64,000 nucleotides of DNA from Coniella vitis (GCA_011317545.1 WUJK01000003.1:4333876-4397875); one strand, 5' to 3'. Positions 48,828 to 60,580 are shown, counted from the stretch's first letter. The notes: generated by a model not told the origin, from the sequence alone. Numbers and translations are program-made.

Positions 48828-51800
48828 ATGGAGCAATATATTACTATTAATACGGAATATAATATTTTGATTTGCCGTATCTGCCAGGTTGCCGTACGGC
48901 CTGGTACGGCTATCGATACGCATTTCCGTCAACAGCATAAGCTTAAAGGGCCAATCCTTAAGGAGATTCTTTACTCGTACGGTGATATACCGCTTACTGA
49001 TCCAGTCTCGCTTCGACCCCCAGAAGATGGCTTAGATCCGATTCCGAATCTAGTAATCGTACGAGGTATAAGCTGCCAACTATGCCGGTATCTTACTACT
49101 TCGTACGGTCTCTTCCGAAAGCATAATAAGGCGACTAGGCATTCCCAGAGCGAAAATCCCGGGCAGCCCGTACGGCTCCAGAGCTGGCTTAGCGGCCCCC
49201 AATATAGACGGTATTGGATCGTTCGTACGGGAGCGGAAGAAGTAAATCCCGTACCTACTCGCTCCTCTTCTCCTATAACGCCCGATCCAGATTTAGCTTC
49301 GTTCGAAAACGCCCTTACCCAGCAGGAAGCTGCTTTTCTTAAAGTCGACCAGGACTACGTACGAACAGGCGATATACGCGAAGGCCTCGACCGTGATTCG
49401 GCTTGGGTGAAAAGGGTTGGCTGGGTTCCGTATTTTCAATCGCGCGATAAGCTTGCTATCCATCAGGCTACTCTCTGGGACGAGAAGGGGAAGGCCCGAT
49501 CCACCGTACGGCAACCAGAAAGGCCGGAGATTCTACCAGAGCATTTCGTACAGCTTCAGCAAGTCTCAAGAAGCTTCGCACGAGAGCTCGATCGCTGCCT
49601 TCTACGGCTACCTACTATTCCAATCGAAACACTCTAATGGCTTGCGAGTATCTCGTCGACGCAGCCGAATCCCCGCCCCTTCGTACGGCCGGGGTTGGAT
49701 TCAACGATCGTACGATATCGTTCTTTCGGGCAGCGATATCTTGTCTTCTGTATTCGTGCGTACCATCTGGGACGGGAGCAAGCGTACGAGCAGTGGGCGG
49801 TCTCCTTTTCGGCCGAGCAATGGTCGCTCTTGTGCGATATAATTACTGCGGTTGATATACTTCTCGACCGTACGGAGCCCCCGGTCTCTACCCAGCCAGC
49901 TAGGCGTCCGTACGAAGCCTGGACATTTGCTCCGGATCTAGACGATAATACGTACGAAGAGGACGATAGGGAAAGTCCTCGGAGTCGTACAAGTCTAAGC
50001 CCCGAGCATATAGAGGAGACCGATATCCTCGACCGTACGGTCTTTCGGTTTTTTCTTTCGTCTCTTCGGCATTATATCGGCGGGAATCTCTATTTAAATC
50101 CACTCCTTTGCTTTTGTGCGGCGTTGGGAATCCGTACGGAGCCGCTTGGCTTTCTGGAACCCCATCTCTATACGACCCGGCTTGCAGCGCTTCTCTGGCT
50201 CGCACGTCTGTTTTTTCTCGAAGCCGAATTTCTCGACGAGCCGTTAGAGCTTGAAGCGATTAGCGTACAGGCGGTCCAGCGCTTCCGTACGGCGCATAGC
50301 GAGTGGATGGTACCCGGTATGCATACGCCTGTGAGTACGATTATCGCCTGGATGGCGTACGGACGCGGTTGGCGCCACCAGATGGCGGGGCAGGCTTCCG
50401 TACGATGGTCTGAGGATAAGCAAGTCCTTTTCTATAACGGCGAAGCAATTCCCGTACAGGCGTTTCAGCAGGCCTCGTGCGAGCTTATCGACGAGGCTAC
50501 CCGTCTCCTCGACGGCCTTCTTTCTGGGTCCTGGGAGGAGCTTCGTACGACGGTCGAGCCTGCACGGATCGTCGACCATACTATGCAGGTCGGCGCTGGG
50601 CGGTCGTTCGCAACCGACCCCCGGAATATATGGCTTCGCCCGGGGCCTCGTACGGTGCTTAGCTTGCTCCAACCGTCTCTCTGGGATTCTGTACGAGGCC
50701 AGTGGAAGAAAAAACCGGTTCATCAGTGGCTCCAGCAGCTTCGTACGTTCCGCGAGCTTCTCCTTATCCTTGTGCATATCTGGGGCGGGCAGCCCGGACG
50801 AGGGCCCGAAATCCTTACCGTTCGGTATAGGGATTCCTGGCAGCTCGTACGGAATATCTTTATTCTAAACGGCGAGGTTATGATTGCTACGGACCGGGAT
50901 AAGGGTAAATCGGCTTATAGCGTACGAAGCCGTAAGGTCGCACGCTTTCTCCCGCCGCCGGTTGGGCTTTTCCTTATCGTTTATATTATCTGGCTTTTAC
51001 CGGCAGAGCGGCTGCTTCGTACGCAATGCGGGCTACGCCCGGCCGTCGGCGAACAACTTGAATATCTCTGGTACGAGAGTGATTCTGGGGTTTATACGAC
51101 CGAAAGGCTTAGTACGCTCCTCGTACGATATCTCCAGCCGAGGCTCGGTGCTCGTATTGGTGTTGCGCGCTACCGTACGATCGCAATCGAATTCGGACGG
51201 CAAATCCGGGGTCTTAGTACGAAACAAGCGGAACTCCAGATCGGCGAAGACGAGGATTCGTACTACCAGGATATCGATCCGCTTACAGGCGAGCCGGGCG
51301 ACGGAGGGACCGGAGGCTGGAATATCGTCTGGGATTTACAGGCTACGCATAGTACGAAGGTCGCACGACAGCATTACGCTGTCCACGTTGGGTTTCTAGG
51401 GTCTTTACAGCCCGAGATGATTGCAACCTTCCGTACGGTTAGTTTACTCTGGCACCAGTTCTTACACGGTACGAGCCCAGAGGCTAGCGGGATTCCTCGT
51501 ACGGAAGGGGAAGACGAAGGTCAGCAAATACGGAAGCGGAAAGCTTCGCTCTCGTATAGAGGTGGAGAGGGACCGTACGAAAGCCCGAGCTCTATACCGC
51601 CAGCTCTACGCGCTCGTACGATACGTACGGCTACAGACGAGGATCTTTTACAAGCGCTTCGTACGCTCTTTGGAGCCGGTGCTGAGTGGAAATCAGCCGA
51701 GCAGGCTTTATACTGTCGTACGATCTGCCGACTCCAAGGCCAGCAATCAGTAATCTGTATTTTACCAACCGGCGCTGGTAAAAGCTTACTTTTCTACGTA

Positions 51801-53456
51801 CCGGCGGTCTTAGAGAATAGTGGGATTAGTATTATTATTGTCCCATTTCTCGCACTTATCGAGGATTTACTCGTACGGGCCCATAAGCTTCAGATCGATG
51901 CTATTCAGTTCCAGTCGGGGCTCCGTACGGGGCGCGAGGGATTCCCACGCGCCGCACAACTTGTTTTCGTTAGTGCGGATATCGCTATAACAGGCGAGTT
52001 TGCATCGTACGTTGATACGATTGCTGCGGCTAGCCTTCTCGCACGGATTTATATCGACGAATGCCATACTATTATCACCGATTCGAACTACCGTATACGA
52101 TTACGCGAGCTAAAGAGCGTACGACGATTTGGGCAGCCGCTTATTTTTCTAACGGCTACGCTACCGCCCACGTTTCTCGCTTGGTTTCGTACGGAGGCAC
52201 TGGCTGAGAATGCCGAAGTAATACGCGTACGAACGAGTAAGGCTAATTGTCGGTACGGGGTTGAGGTAGTCTCTGTACGAAGCGGAGCAAGGCCCGACGA
52301 AGCGGTCCAGAGCCGTACGATAGCAAGAGTACGAGAGCTTGGGGCTGAAATGTATGGGCAGCAGAAAGGGGTTATTTACTGTCGCTCGAGGGAGGAGACG
52401 CGGAAGCTTGCCGCCGTACTAGGGTGCCCGTGCCACCATAGTGGGATGAGCGAGGACGAACGCCAGGCCGCTCGTACGAGCTGGAGCGAAGGCCAGGAAG
52501 GGCAGCGGTGGATTACAGCGACGGTTGGGCTTGGTACGGGGATTGATATCGAGGGGATTACTGCTATCGTACATATGGGGATACCGTACGGGCTTATCGA
52601 CTTTGTCCAGCAGGTCGGGCGAGGCGGCCGTCGGGCTGGCGAGGTTGTCCATTCGGTAATTATTTATAATGGGCAGCAGAACGTACGAGGGCTCCGGGAG
52701 GCGCACGGTATAATCGAAAGTACGAATATACTCCAGATGGAGTCGTACGTATCGACGAAGGGGTGTCGGCGGGCAATTTTAGGCGCATTTCTGGATGGGT
52801 CCGATACGGAGAGCTGTACGACGGTGCCCGGGGCGGTTCCGTGCGATAACTGCGAAAGGCAGCAAGCCGTACGGTTCTGGGATGGGGGATTATGGAGGGC
52901 GTACGGGCGTACGGAGGGGCAAAAGATTCAGCTTCTTTACCGCTGGCTTTTAGAGGTCGAAGACAGTTGCAGTACGGTCTGTTGGGTATTCCGTGCGTAC
53001 CGTGCGCGGTCCCGAGGGCGGGCTGAAGGGCGATGTGAAAAGGGGGGAGGGAAAAGAGGTTGGTGTAGGCTTCTCGTACGAAAGTACGGCGAGGCCGATT
53101 CCACAGCGTACGAAGCCGCACAGCGGGCGATACGGTTCGAAGAGTTAAGTTGTTGCTTTCGGTGTAAGTTGCCGCTAAACTGGTGCGAGGAGAGGCGTTT
53201 AGGGGGGCTTCGTACGGGGTGTACGGCGGAGGACCGAGTTCTTCCCATCGTACTTTTCGTACGGAAGTGGGAATGGGCACAGAGGCTCGTACAGAGGATG
53301 TTTGGGATAGATATTAGGGATCGTACGAGCTACTTCCACTGGCTCGGGCGGAAGCAGGTCTTCCACGGATACCAAGGGACGAATATGCTTTTACTCTGGG
53401 AAGCTATTCTTTGGGAAGCGTACGAGCAGGGAGAATTCTGGGAACGATATAAATAG
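48828..53456 (+). CDS. Telomere-linked RecQ-type helicase (TLH1), with one in-frame TAA
   Basis: A 1,542-codon frame is open except for TAA at 49,635-49,637 (codon 270). The same frame continues on both sides, and CAA to TAA is a single CpA-to-TpA change. Residue order: two C2H2 fingers (C16, C19, H32, H37 and C83, C86, H99, H105; OrsD/DUF3505-like); a middle region with tyrosine-recombinase-like residues (R658 in GRGPEIL, K692/K694, R783, H841, Y850); then SF2 RecQ motifs: LPTGAGKS (K985), DECH 1077-1080, TAT 1109-1111, VIYCRS near 1182, TGIDIEG near 1238 and QQVGRGGR near 1261. The RecQ zinc cluster follows (KGCRRAI...CDNC), then a second Cys cluster (CCFRCKLPLNWC). Fungal TLHs have this size and subtelomeric place. 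It faces the TTAGGG-bearing tract. Function at telomeres is inference; the stop may make it a pseudogene. Confidence 0.9.
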
Positions 53457-53472
53457 CTTATCTTACCGTACG

Positions 53473-56024
53473 AGATATAAAGAAAAATCAATATCTTTTC
53501 TTATTCTTTTCTTTCTTTCGATTTATTATATAAAAAGGGAATCTTAAAAGGTAAATAATTAAGAATAAATATATATTATATATTTTATAATATATAAAAC
53601 TAAGAAAAGAAATAAAATAGAAAAGAGAAGAAATTAAATAAGAAAAAAAAAGGTTATATAAAGGATATTTAAAAAGAATTAATATAGTAAAAGGGAGGAT
53701 AGAATAAAAAGAATATAAAAAGAAAAAGAATATAAAAAGAAAAAGAAAAAAAGAAGAAGGAAGAAATAAAAAAAGATAAATAATATATATATATATAAGA
53801 ATAAATAGATTTTATAATTTAAATAAAGAATAGTTAAAATATTTTAAAAGAAAAGAATAAATAAAAGAAAATAAATAAAAGAATAAATATTTAAATAAAG
53901 AAAAAGAAAAAGTTAAAGTTAAAATATAAAGAAAGATAAAAGATTATTAAATAATTAATATTAAATAATAAATTAAATAAATTAAATAAAAATAATAAAA
54001 TAAATAATCTAATAAAGATAATTAAAAAGATTAAAGTTATAATAAAAAGAAAGATTAAAGCTTATAATATAAATATTTAAAAAAGAAAAGAATAATAATA
54101 ATAAAATAAAAGAAATATAAAATAAAAATAAAATATAAATAAATATATATTAAAAAAAGAGATTAATTAAAAATAAAATTAAGGTTAATTAAAAATAAAA
54201 AAGATATAATATAAAAATAATTAAAAAAGAAGATTTAAATAAAATATATTAAATATAAATATTAAAAAAAAGATTAAAATTATAAGAAAAGAAGAAGGAT
54301 AAGATTATAAAGAAGGAAAAAGGGTTAGGGTTAGAAGGAAAGAGAAGGGTTAGGGTTAGAAGGAAGAAAAAAGGGTTAGGGTTAGAAAAAAAGAGAAGGG
54401 TTAGGGTTAGAAGGAAGGAAAAAGGGTTAGGGTTAGAAGGAAAGAAAAAGGTTAGGGTTAAAAGGAAGGAAAAAAGGTTAGGGTTAGAAAGAAAGAGAAA
54501 GATTAAGGTTAAAAGAAAAGAAAAAGGTTAGGGTTATAAAGAAAGAGAAGGATTAGGGTTAAAAGGAAACAAAAAGATTAGGGTTATAAAGGAAGAAAAG
54601 GGTTAAAATTAGAAGGAAAGAAAAGGGTTAAAGTTATAAAGAAAAAGAAAGGTTAGAATTATAAGGGAAGAAAAAGGGTTAGGGTTAGAAAAAAAGAGAA
54701 GGGTTAGGGTTAAAAGGGAAGAAAGGATTAGGATTAGAAGAAAAGAAAAGGGTTAGGGTTAAAAGGAATAAAAAGGTTAGGGTTATAAGGAAAGAAAAAG
54801 GTTAAGGTTATAAAGAAAGAAAAATATTAGAATTATAAAAGAAAAAGAGTTAAGATTATAAGAAAAAAAAAAGATTAAAAATATAAAGAAAAGAAAAGGT
54901 TAATATTAAAATAAAGAAAGAAATATTAAAATTAATATTAAAATTAATATTAAAATTAAAATTAAAATTAATATTAAAACGATAAATATAAATAATAATT
55001 AAATATAAAAAAAAGAATAATAATAAAATAACGAAAGATAAAGTAAGAATAAAAAAAGAAAAATAATTTTAAAAATAAAATATATATTTATATATCTTTA
55101 TAAAAAGAGAGAAATTTATAAAAAATTAAATTATAAAGATTAAAAATTAAAGAAAGGTAATATATAAAAAGAAAAGGAAAAAAAGAAAGAATAATTAAAA
55201 AGTAAAAAGATAAATAAGAAAGAAAATATATTAAAAAGGGGAAAAAGAAAAAATAAAATAAAATAAAAAGGTTAAAAAGGTTAAAGAAAATAAAAAAAAA
55301 GATTTATATAAAATAAAAAAGTAAAATTTAGAAAAAAGGTAAGATTTATAATTTTAAATAAAAAGGTTAAATATAAAAAAAAAGGGTTATAAGGAAGAAT
55401 ATAAAAGAAGGAAAATAGAATAAGAAAAAATATAAAAAGAGAAAAGAAATAAAGAGAAAAAAGAAAAGAATTAATAAGAAGAAAAAAGAATTAAATAAAA
55501 AGAGAAAAAGGATTTAAAAGAATTTTATAAATATTATATATATTTAATAAATAAAATAAGGAAACGAGAAAATAAGGTTATATATTTATAAATAGATTAA
55601 ATTATAATAAAAAAAAAGGTTAGAATTATAAGAAAAAAAAAGAATTAAGATTATAAAGGAAGAAAAAGGTTAATATTATAAGGAAAAAAATGGGTTAGGG
55701 TTATAAGGAATAAAAAGGGTTAGGGTTAGAAGAAATAAAAAGGGTTAGGGTTATAATAAAAAAGAAGGGTTAGGGTTAGAAAGAAAGAAAAGGGTTAAGA
55801 TTAGAAAGAAAAAAAAAGAATTAAATATAATAATATTAAAAATAGGAAAATATAAAAAAAGAGTAAAATAAAGAAAAAAAAGATTTTAAAAAAAGAAAGA
55901 TAATAAAAAAAAGGGGAGAATAAAGATTTACTATTATATATATTTAAATAATAAAATAAAAAAAAAGAAAAGAAAAAAAATAGATAAAAAGTATTTTTAT
56001 TTAAATTAATAAAAAAAGTTCGGA
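53473..56024 (+). repeat. Nearly C-free, purine-rich tract with degenerate TTAGGG repeats
   Basis: For about 2.5 kb the plus strand is A, G and T with very few C residues. Within 54,310-54,790 and 55,680-55,800 GGGTTAGGGTTAG units recur every 25-35 bp, separated by AAGGAAAGAAAAA-type purine spacers. Elsewhere the same pattern is eroded to GATTAAAATTA. A G-strand telomere origin explains the strand asymmetry; symmetric RIP alone would not. No gene is present. Confidence 0.8.
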
Positions 56025-56444
56025 TTAATTAATAACCCCGGGGTATTTCCCCGCGAATCCGCGGATAAGGGGAGGTTAGGGTTAATAAATAACCCCGGGG
56101 TATTTCCCCGCGAATCCGCGGATAGGGGGGAGGTTAGGGTTAATAAATAACCCCGGGGTATTTCCCCGCGAATCCGCGGATAGGGGGGAGGTTAGGGTTA
56201 ATAAATAACCCCGGGGTATTTCCCCGCGAATCCGCGGATAGGGGGGAGGTTAGGGTTAATAAATAACCCCGGGGTATTTCCCCGCGAATCCGCGGATAGG
56301 GGGGAGGTTAGGGTTAATAAATAACCCCGGGGTATTTCCCCGCGAATCCGCGGATAGGGGGGAGGTTAGGGTTAATAAATAACCCCGGGGTATTTCCCCG
56401 CGAATCCGCGGATAGGGGGGAGGTTAGGGTTAATAAATAACCCT
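56025..56444. repeat. 58-bp GC-rich telomere-like satellite, seven units
   Basis: Seven near-identical units are spaced 58 bp apart (CCCCGGGG at about 56,035, 56,093, 56,151, 56,209, 56,267, 56,325 and 56,383). Each has GGTTAGGGTTAATAAATAAC, the palindrome CCCCGGGG, and CCGCGAATCCGCGG. The units show almost no RIP, in contrast to neighbours, so amplification is recent or the array is protected. Confidence 0.92.
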
Positions 56445-57627
56445 AATAATAATTATTAAATGGAATCACCGGTGGTTCCATTTACAAAGTCCCCATAAAA
56501 GTCTCCACTTTTTTCGGACCCCGGTATATAAGGTCCTAGAGAGCGAAAACCTCGAGAACGTTAATAAAAATATACCCCCCTTAGGGGACCCACTTTTCAG
56601 CCCCACCTACCCAAAATCCTTTTTTCTTCTCCGTATAAAAGAACGTATTTTCTTCTATTATACTACCCCGGGAATCGGAAAGATAAAGGCGCGAGAAGGA
56701 AAAGAAGATTCCGTAATATAGAGAAAAAAAGAAAAAACAAAGAAAAAAAAAAGGAAGAAGAAAGGATATAGATCTATTTATTCGTAAAGAATCTTTTTAC
56801 CCTTTACTACTATTCTCTTATTTATCTATATATATCTTTCTATAGTATTATTATATATACGTTCTATTTACTATAAGTTGAAAATATAGATAGAAGAGGA
56901 ACGAAGTATCGAAATTAAAAATATATTTTTATTAGTTATTAATCCTTTTTCAATAAAAGTATTATTATAATAAACTAAAGAATATTTATATAATCTAACT
57001 TTCAGCCTTTACCCTCTTTTCTTATTATAAATACTCGATAATACTATATAATACTATTCTTCTTTTTTAAAAGAGAAATTACTATAAGAAAAAAATAAAA
57101 AGATTATAATAGAATATAAATAAATACTATATATATCTCTTTCTATATATTCTATATAGTAAATAAATATAGTATATAAATATAGCCTGTTTTTTTTTTC
57201 TTTTCTTTTTTTCTCTAGAAATATAATAGGATTAGTATTTTTATAAGTATTCGTCTTGGAATAATATAAAATATATAGCTAGATTCCTTAGATTTAGGGC
57301 TATTTAATATACTATTTTTCTTAAACCCTAACCCTAAACCTAGGGCGTTATTCCAGAACTCGCTTAGCCCCGATAAGAACGATAAGAAATTCCAACCCCA
57401 CTTAAACCCACTCTTACCCGGGTAGACCCACTAACTTTAACCCTAAATATCTTAACGAATATAAGGGGTATAAAAATATAAATAGTATATTTGAATAGCT
57501 GGAATCTAGCGCTTTCGATTAATACCGGATGCACTATTATAGCTATATTATTAGATGTGTTTCTTTCACTATAGTAAAGTTGACTATATAAGTTCGGAAA
57601 AAATCAGAGTTTTCACCGAAAAGCAAA

Positions 57628-57703
57628 GTGGTCGAGTCGTTTCGACGGCCGACTACGATGCTAGAAGTTCCGTGTTCGAGTGTGACGTCGGGGAAACTGC
57701 TGG
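57628..57703 (+). other. tRNA-like segment (unit B)
   Basis: This is the counterpart of 45,519-45,600 with A-box-like GTGGTCGAGTCGTTTCGACG and B-box-like GTGTTCGAGTGTGAC. It is less RIPed than the unit A copy. Arms are imperfect, so a functional tRNA is unlikely. Confidence 0.45.
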
Positions 57704-57786
57704 TGAGTTTTTCTGATAATCATGAGTGGGTTATATAGTATTAAATTATAGTATAACTAGAAGGGTTGGCCGCGTAATGGTGTAAT

Positions 57787-57904
57787 GCCCCTGCTCGATA
57801 GAACGGTTGTGGGAATATATATACAAAGTTTAACCGCAGAGTATATATATATATATACAAAGTTTAGCCGCAGAGTATATATAATCGTCCTATTGGGCAG
57901 GGTT
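57787..57904. repeat. Small inverted-repeat structure (unit B copy)
   Basis: The imperfect terminal inverted repeats (CCCCTGCTCGATAG and CCTATTGGGCAGGG) and internal AAAGTTTAACCGCAGAG units are the same as at 45,678-45,803. Confidence 0.45.
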
Positions 57905-58039
57905 AAAGGGCTTACGTAAATAGCCCCTAGTCACCTCGAATACGGAACTTCTTTTTTTAAAAAATAAAAAAAGACTAAGTTTTTTTATTATATTATTTAT
58001 TTTCTATAAGTCTTTTATTAATATTATTATAAATCTATC

Positions 58040-60580
58040 TATATATATTACTCTAAATCTTATATTCTTATTACTCTAACCCTTTCTACGCCTTATACTC
58101 TAAGTCTTATACTCTAGTTACCCTAAACCTCTCTATATTATTTACTCTTTTTACTCTAAGTCTTATACTCTAGTTACCCTAAACCTCTCTGAATTATTTA
58201 CTCTTTTTTACTCTAAGTCTTATACTCTAGTTACCCTAAACCTCTCTATATTATTTACTCTTTTTTACTCTAAGTCTCGCACTCTAATTACCTATAACCT
58301 CTCTATACTATTTACTCTTTTTTACTCTAAGTCTCGTACTCTAATTACCCTAGACCTCTCTATACCTTTTACTCTTTTTTACTCTAAGTCTTATACTCTA
58401 GTTACCTTAGACCTCTTTACGCTCTTTATTCTTTATTCCTCTTAGTCTCGTACTCTAGTTACCCTGGACCTCTCTACGCCTTTTACTCTTTTTTACTCTA
58501 AGTTCCGCATTCTAATTACCTTAGACCTTTCTATACTATTTACTCTTTTTTACTCTAAGTCTCGTACTCTAATTACCTTAGACCTCTCTATACTATTTAC
58601 TCTTTTTTACTTTAAGTCTCGCACTCTAATTACCCTAGACCTTTCTATACTATATCTTATACCTTAGTTGCCCTAGATCTCTCTACGCCTCTTACTCCTT
58701 TTTACTCTAAGTCCTCGTACTCTAGTTACCCTTAACCTCTCTATACCGTTTACTCCTTTTTACTCTAAGTCTCGTACTCTAGTTACCTTAGACCTTTCTA
58801 CGCCTTTTACTCTTTTTTACTCTAAGTCTCGTACTCTAGTTTACCTTAGACCTCTCTATACTTTTTACTCTTTTTTACTCTAAGTCTTATACTCTAGTTA
58901 CCTTAGACCTCTCTATGCCTTTTACTCTTTTTTACTCTATATCTCGTACTCTAATTACCCTAGACCTTTCTATACTTTTTACTCTCTTTTACTCTAAGTC
59001 TCGTACTCTAATTACCCTAGACCTTTCTATGCTTTTTACTCTCTTTTACTCTAAGTCTCGTACTCTAGTTACTTTAGACCTTTCTACGCCTTTTACTCTT
59101 TTTTACTCTAAGGTCTCGTACTCTAATTACCCTAGACCTCTCTATACTATTTATTATTTTTTACTCTAAGTCTTATACTCTAGTTACCCTAAACCTTTCT
59201 ATACTTTTTATACTTATTTACTCTAAGTCTTATACTCTAGTTACCTTAGACCTCTCTATACTATTTACTCTTTCTTACTCTAAGTCTCGTACTCTAATTA
59301 CCCTAGACCTCTCTATACTATTTACTATTTTTTACTCTAAGTCTTATACTCTAATTACCTTAGACCTCTCTATGCCTTTTACTCTTTTTTACTCTATATC
59401 TCGTACTCTAATTACCCTAGACCTTCCTATACTTTTTACTCTCTTTTACTCTAAGTCTCGTACTCTAATTACCCTAGACCTTTCTATGCTTTTTACTCTC
59501 TTTTACTCTAAGTCTCGTACTCTAATTACCCTAGACCTTTCTATGCTTTTTACTCTCTTTTACTCTAAGTCTCGTACTCTAGTTACCTTAGACCTCTCTA
59601 CGCCTTTTAATTTTTTTACTCTAAGTCTCGTACTTTAGTTACCCTAGACCTCTCTATACCGTTTACTCCTTTTTACTCTAAATCTCGTACTCTAGTTACC
59701 CTAGACCTTTCTACGCCCTTTACTCCTTTTTATTCTAAATCTCGTACTCTAGTTACCCTAGACCTTTCTATGCTTTTTACTCTCTTTTACTCTAAGTCTC
59801 GTACTCTAGTTACCTTAGACCTCTCTACGCCTTTTAATTTTTTTACTCTAAGTCTCGTACTTTAGTTACCCTAGACCTCTCTATACTATATCTTATACCC
59901 TAGTTGCCCTAGATCTCTCTACGCCTCTTACTCCTTTTTACTCTAAGTCTCGTACTCTAATTACCCTAGACCTCTCCACGCTTTTTACTATTTTTTACTC
60001 TAAGTCTCGTATTCTAGTTACCCTAGACCTCTCTATACTATTTACTCTTTTTTACTCTAAGTCTCGTACTCTCGTTACCCTAAACCTCTCTACGCTATAT
60101 CTTATACCCTAGTTACCTTAGATCTCTCTACGCCTTTTATACTTTTTTACTCTAAGTATTACACTCTAATCACCCTAGACCTCTCTATACTATATCTTAT
60201 ACTCTAGTTACCCTAGACCTCTTTACGTCCTTTTACTCTTTTTTACTCTAAGTCTTATACTCTAGTTACCTTAGACCTCTTTACGCTTTTATTCTTTATT
60301 CCTCTTAGTCTTATACTATAGTTACCCTAGACCTTTCTATACTATTTACTCTTTTTTACTCTAAGTCTTATACTTTAGTTACCTTAGACCTCTTTACGCT
60401 CTTTATTCTTTATTCCTCTTAGTCTCGTACTCTAGTTACCCTAGACCTCTTTATACTTCTTATTCTCTATTCCTCTAAGTCTTATATTCTAATTACCCTA
60501 GACCTCTCTACGCTTTTTACTCTTTTTTACTCTAAGTTTCGTACTCTAGTTACCCTAGACTTCTCTATTTAACTTACCCT
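58040..60580. repeat. 57-bp minisatellite, expanded (about 43 units)
   Basis: It is the same unit as in unit A (TTTTTTACTCTAAGTCTCGT plus ACTCTAGTTACCCTAGACCT), here about 2.5 kb long. Variant units alternate (TATACTATTTACTC against TACGCCTTTTACTC), and some higher-order blocks recur, such as 58,910-59,090 against 59,365-59,600. Confidence 0.88.

Larger units (their letters stand above)
47300..53475. other. CGTACG-rich island
   Basis: The palindrome CGTACG occurs about 54 times (hand count) between 48,828 and 53,456. A further 30 or so sites differ in one outer base (for example CGTACA, CGTACC, TGTACG, AGTACG). It also occurs in the promoter array, the small gene and the intergenic spacer, and once just after the TLH stop (53,467). 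The density stops sharply near 53,470 and begins near 47,300. Random expectation for a 6-mer is about one per 4 kb. Retroelements, P450 genes and the TLH2 relic in this window have few or none. Confidence 0.92.

Noticed and set aside
49563..49664. A 102-bp intron that would remove the TAA in TLH1
   Set aside because: The length keeps the frame and CTAAT could be a branch site, but the donor GTCTCA is weak and the segment encodes sequence resembling the conserved family (RCLLRLP, WLASIS). A RIP-type nonsense change is more likely.
51033..53280. Minus-strand and off-frame ORFs across TLH1
   Set aside because: They are shadows of the helicase frame; no domain is readable in them.
58915..59638. 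Repetitive plus-strand frames (FTLFYSKSRTL)
   Set aside because: They are in-frame reads through the 57-bp minisatellite (57 is divisible by 3).
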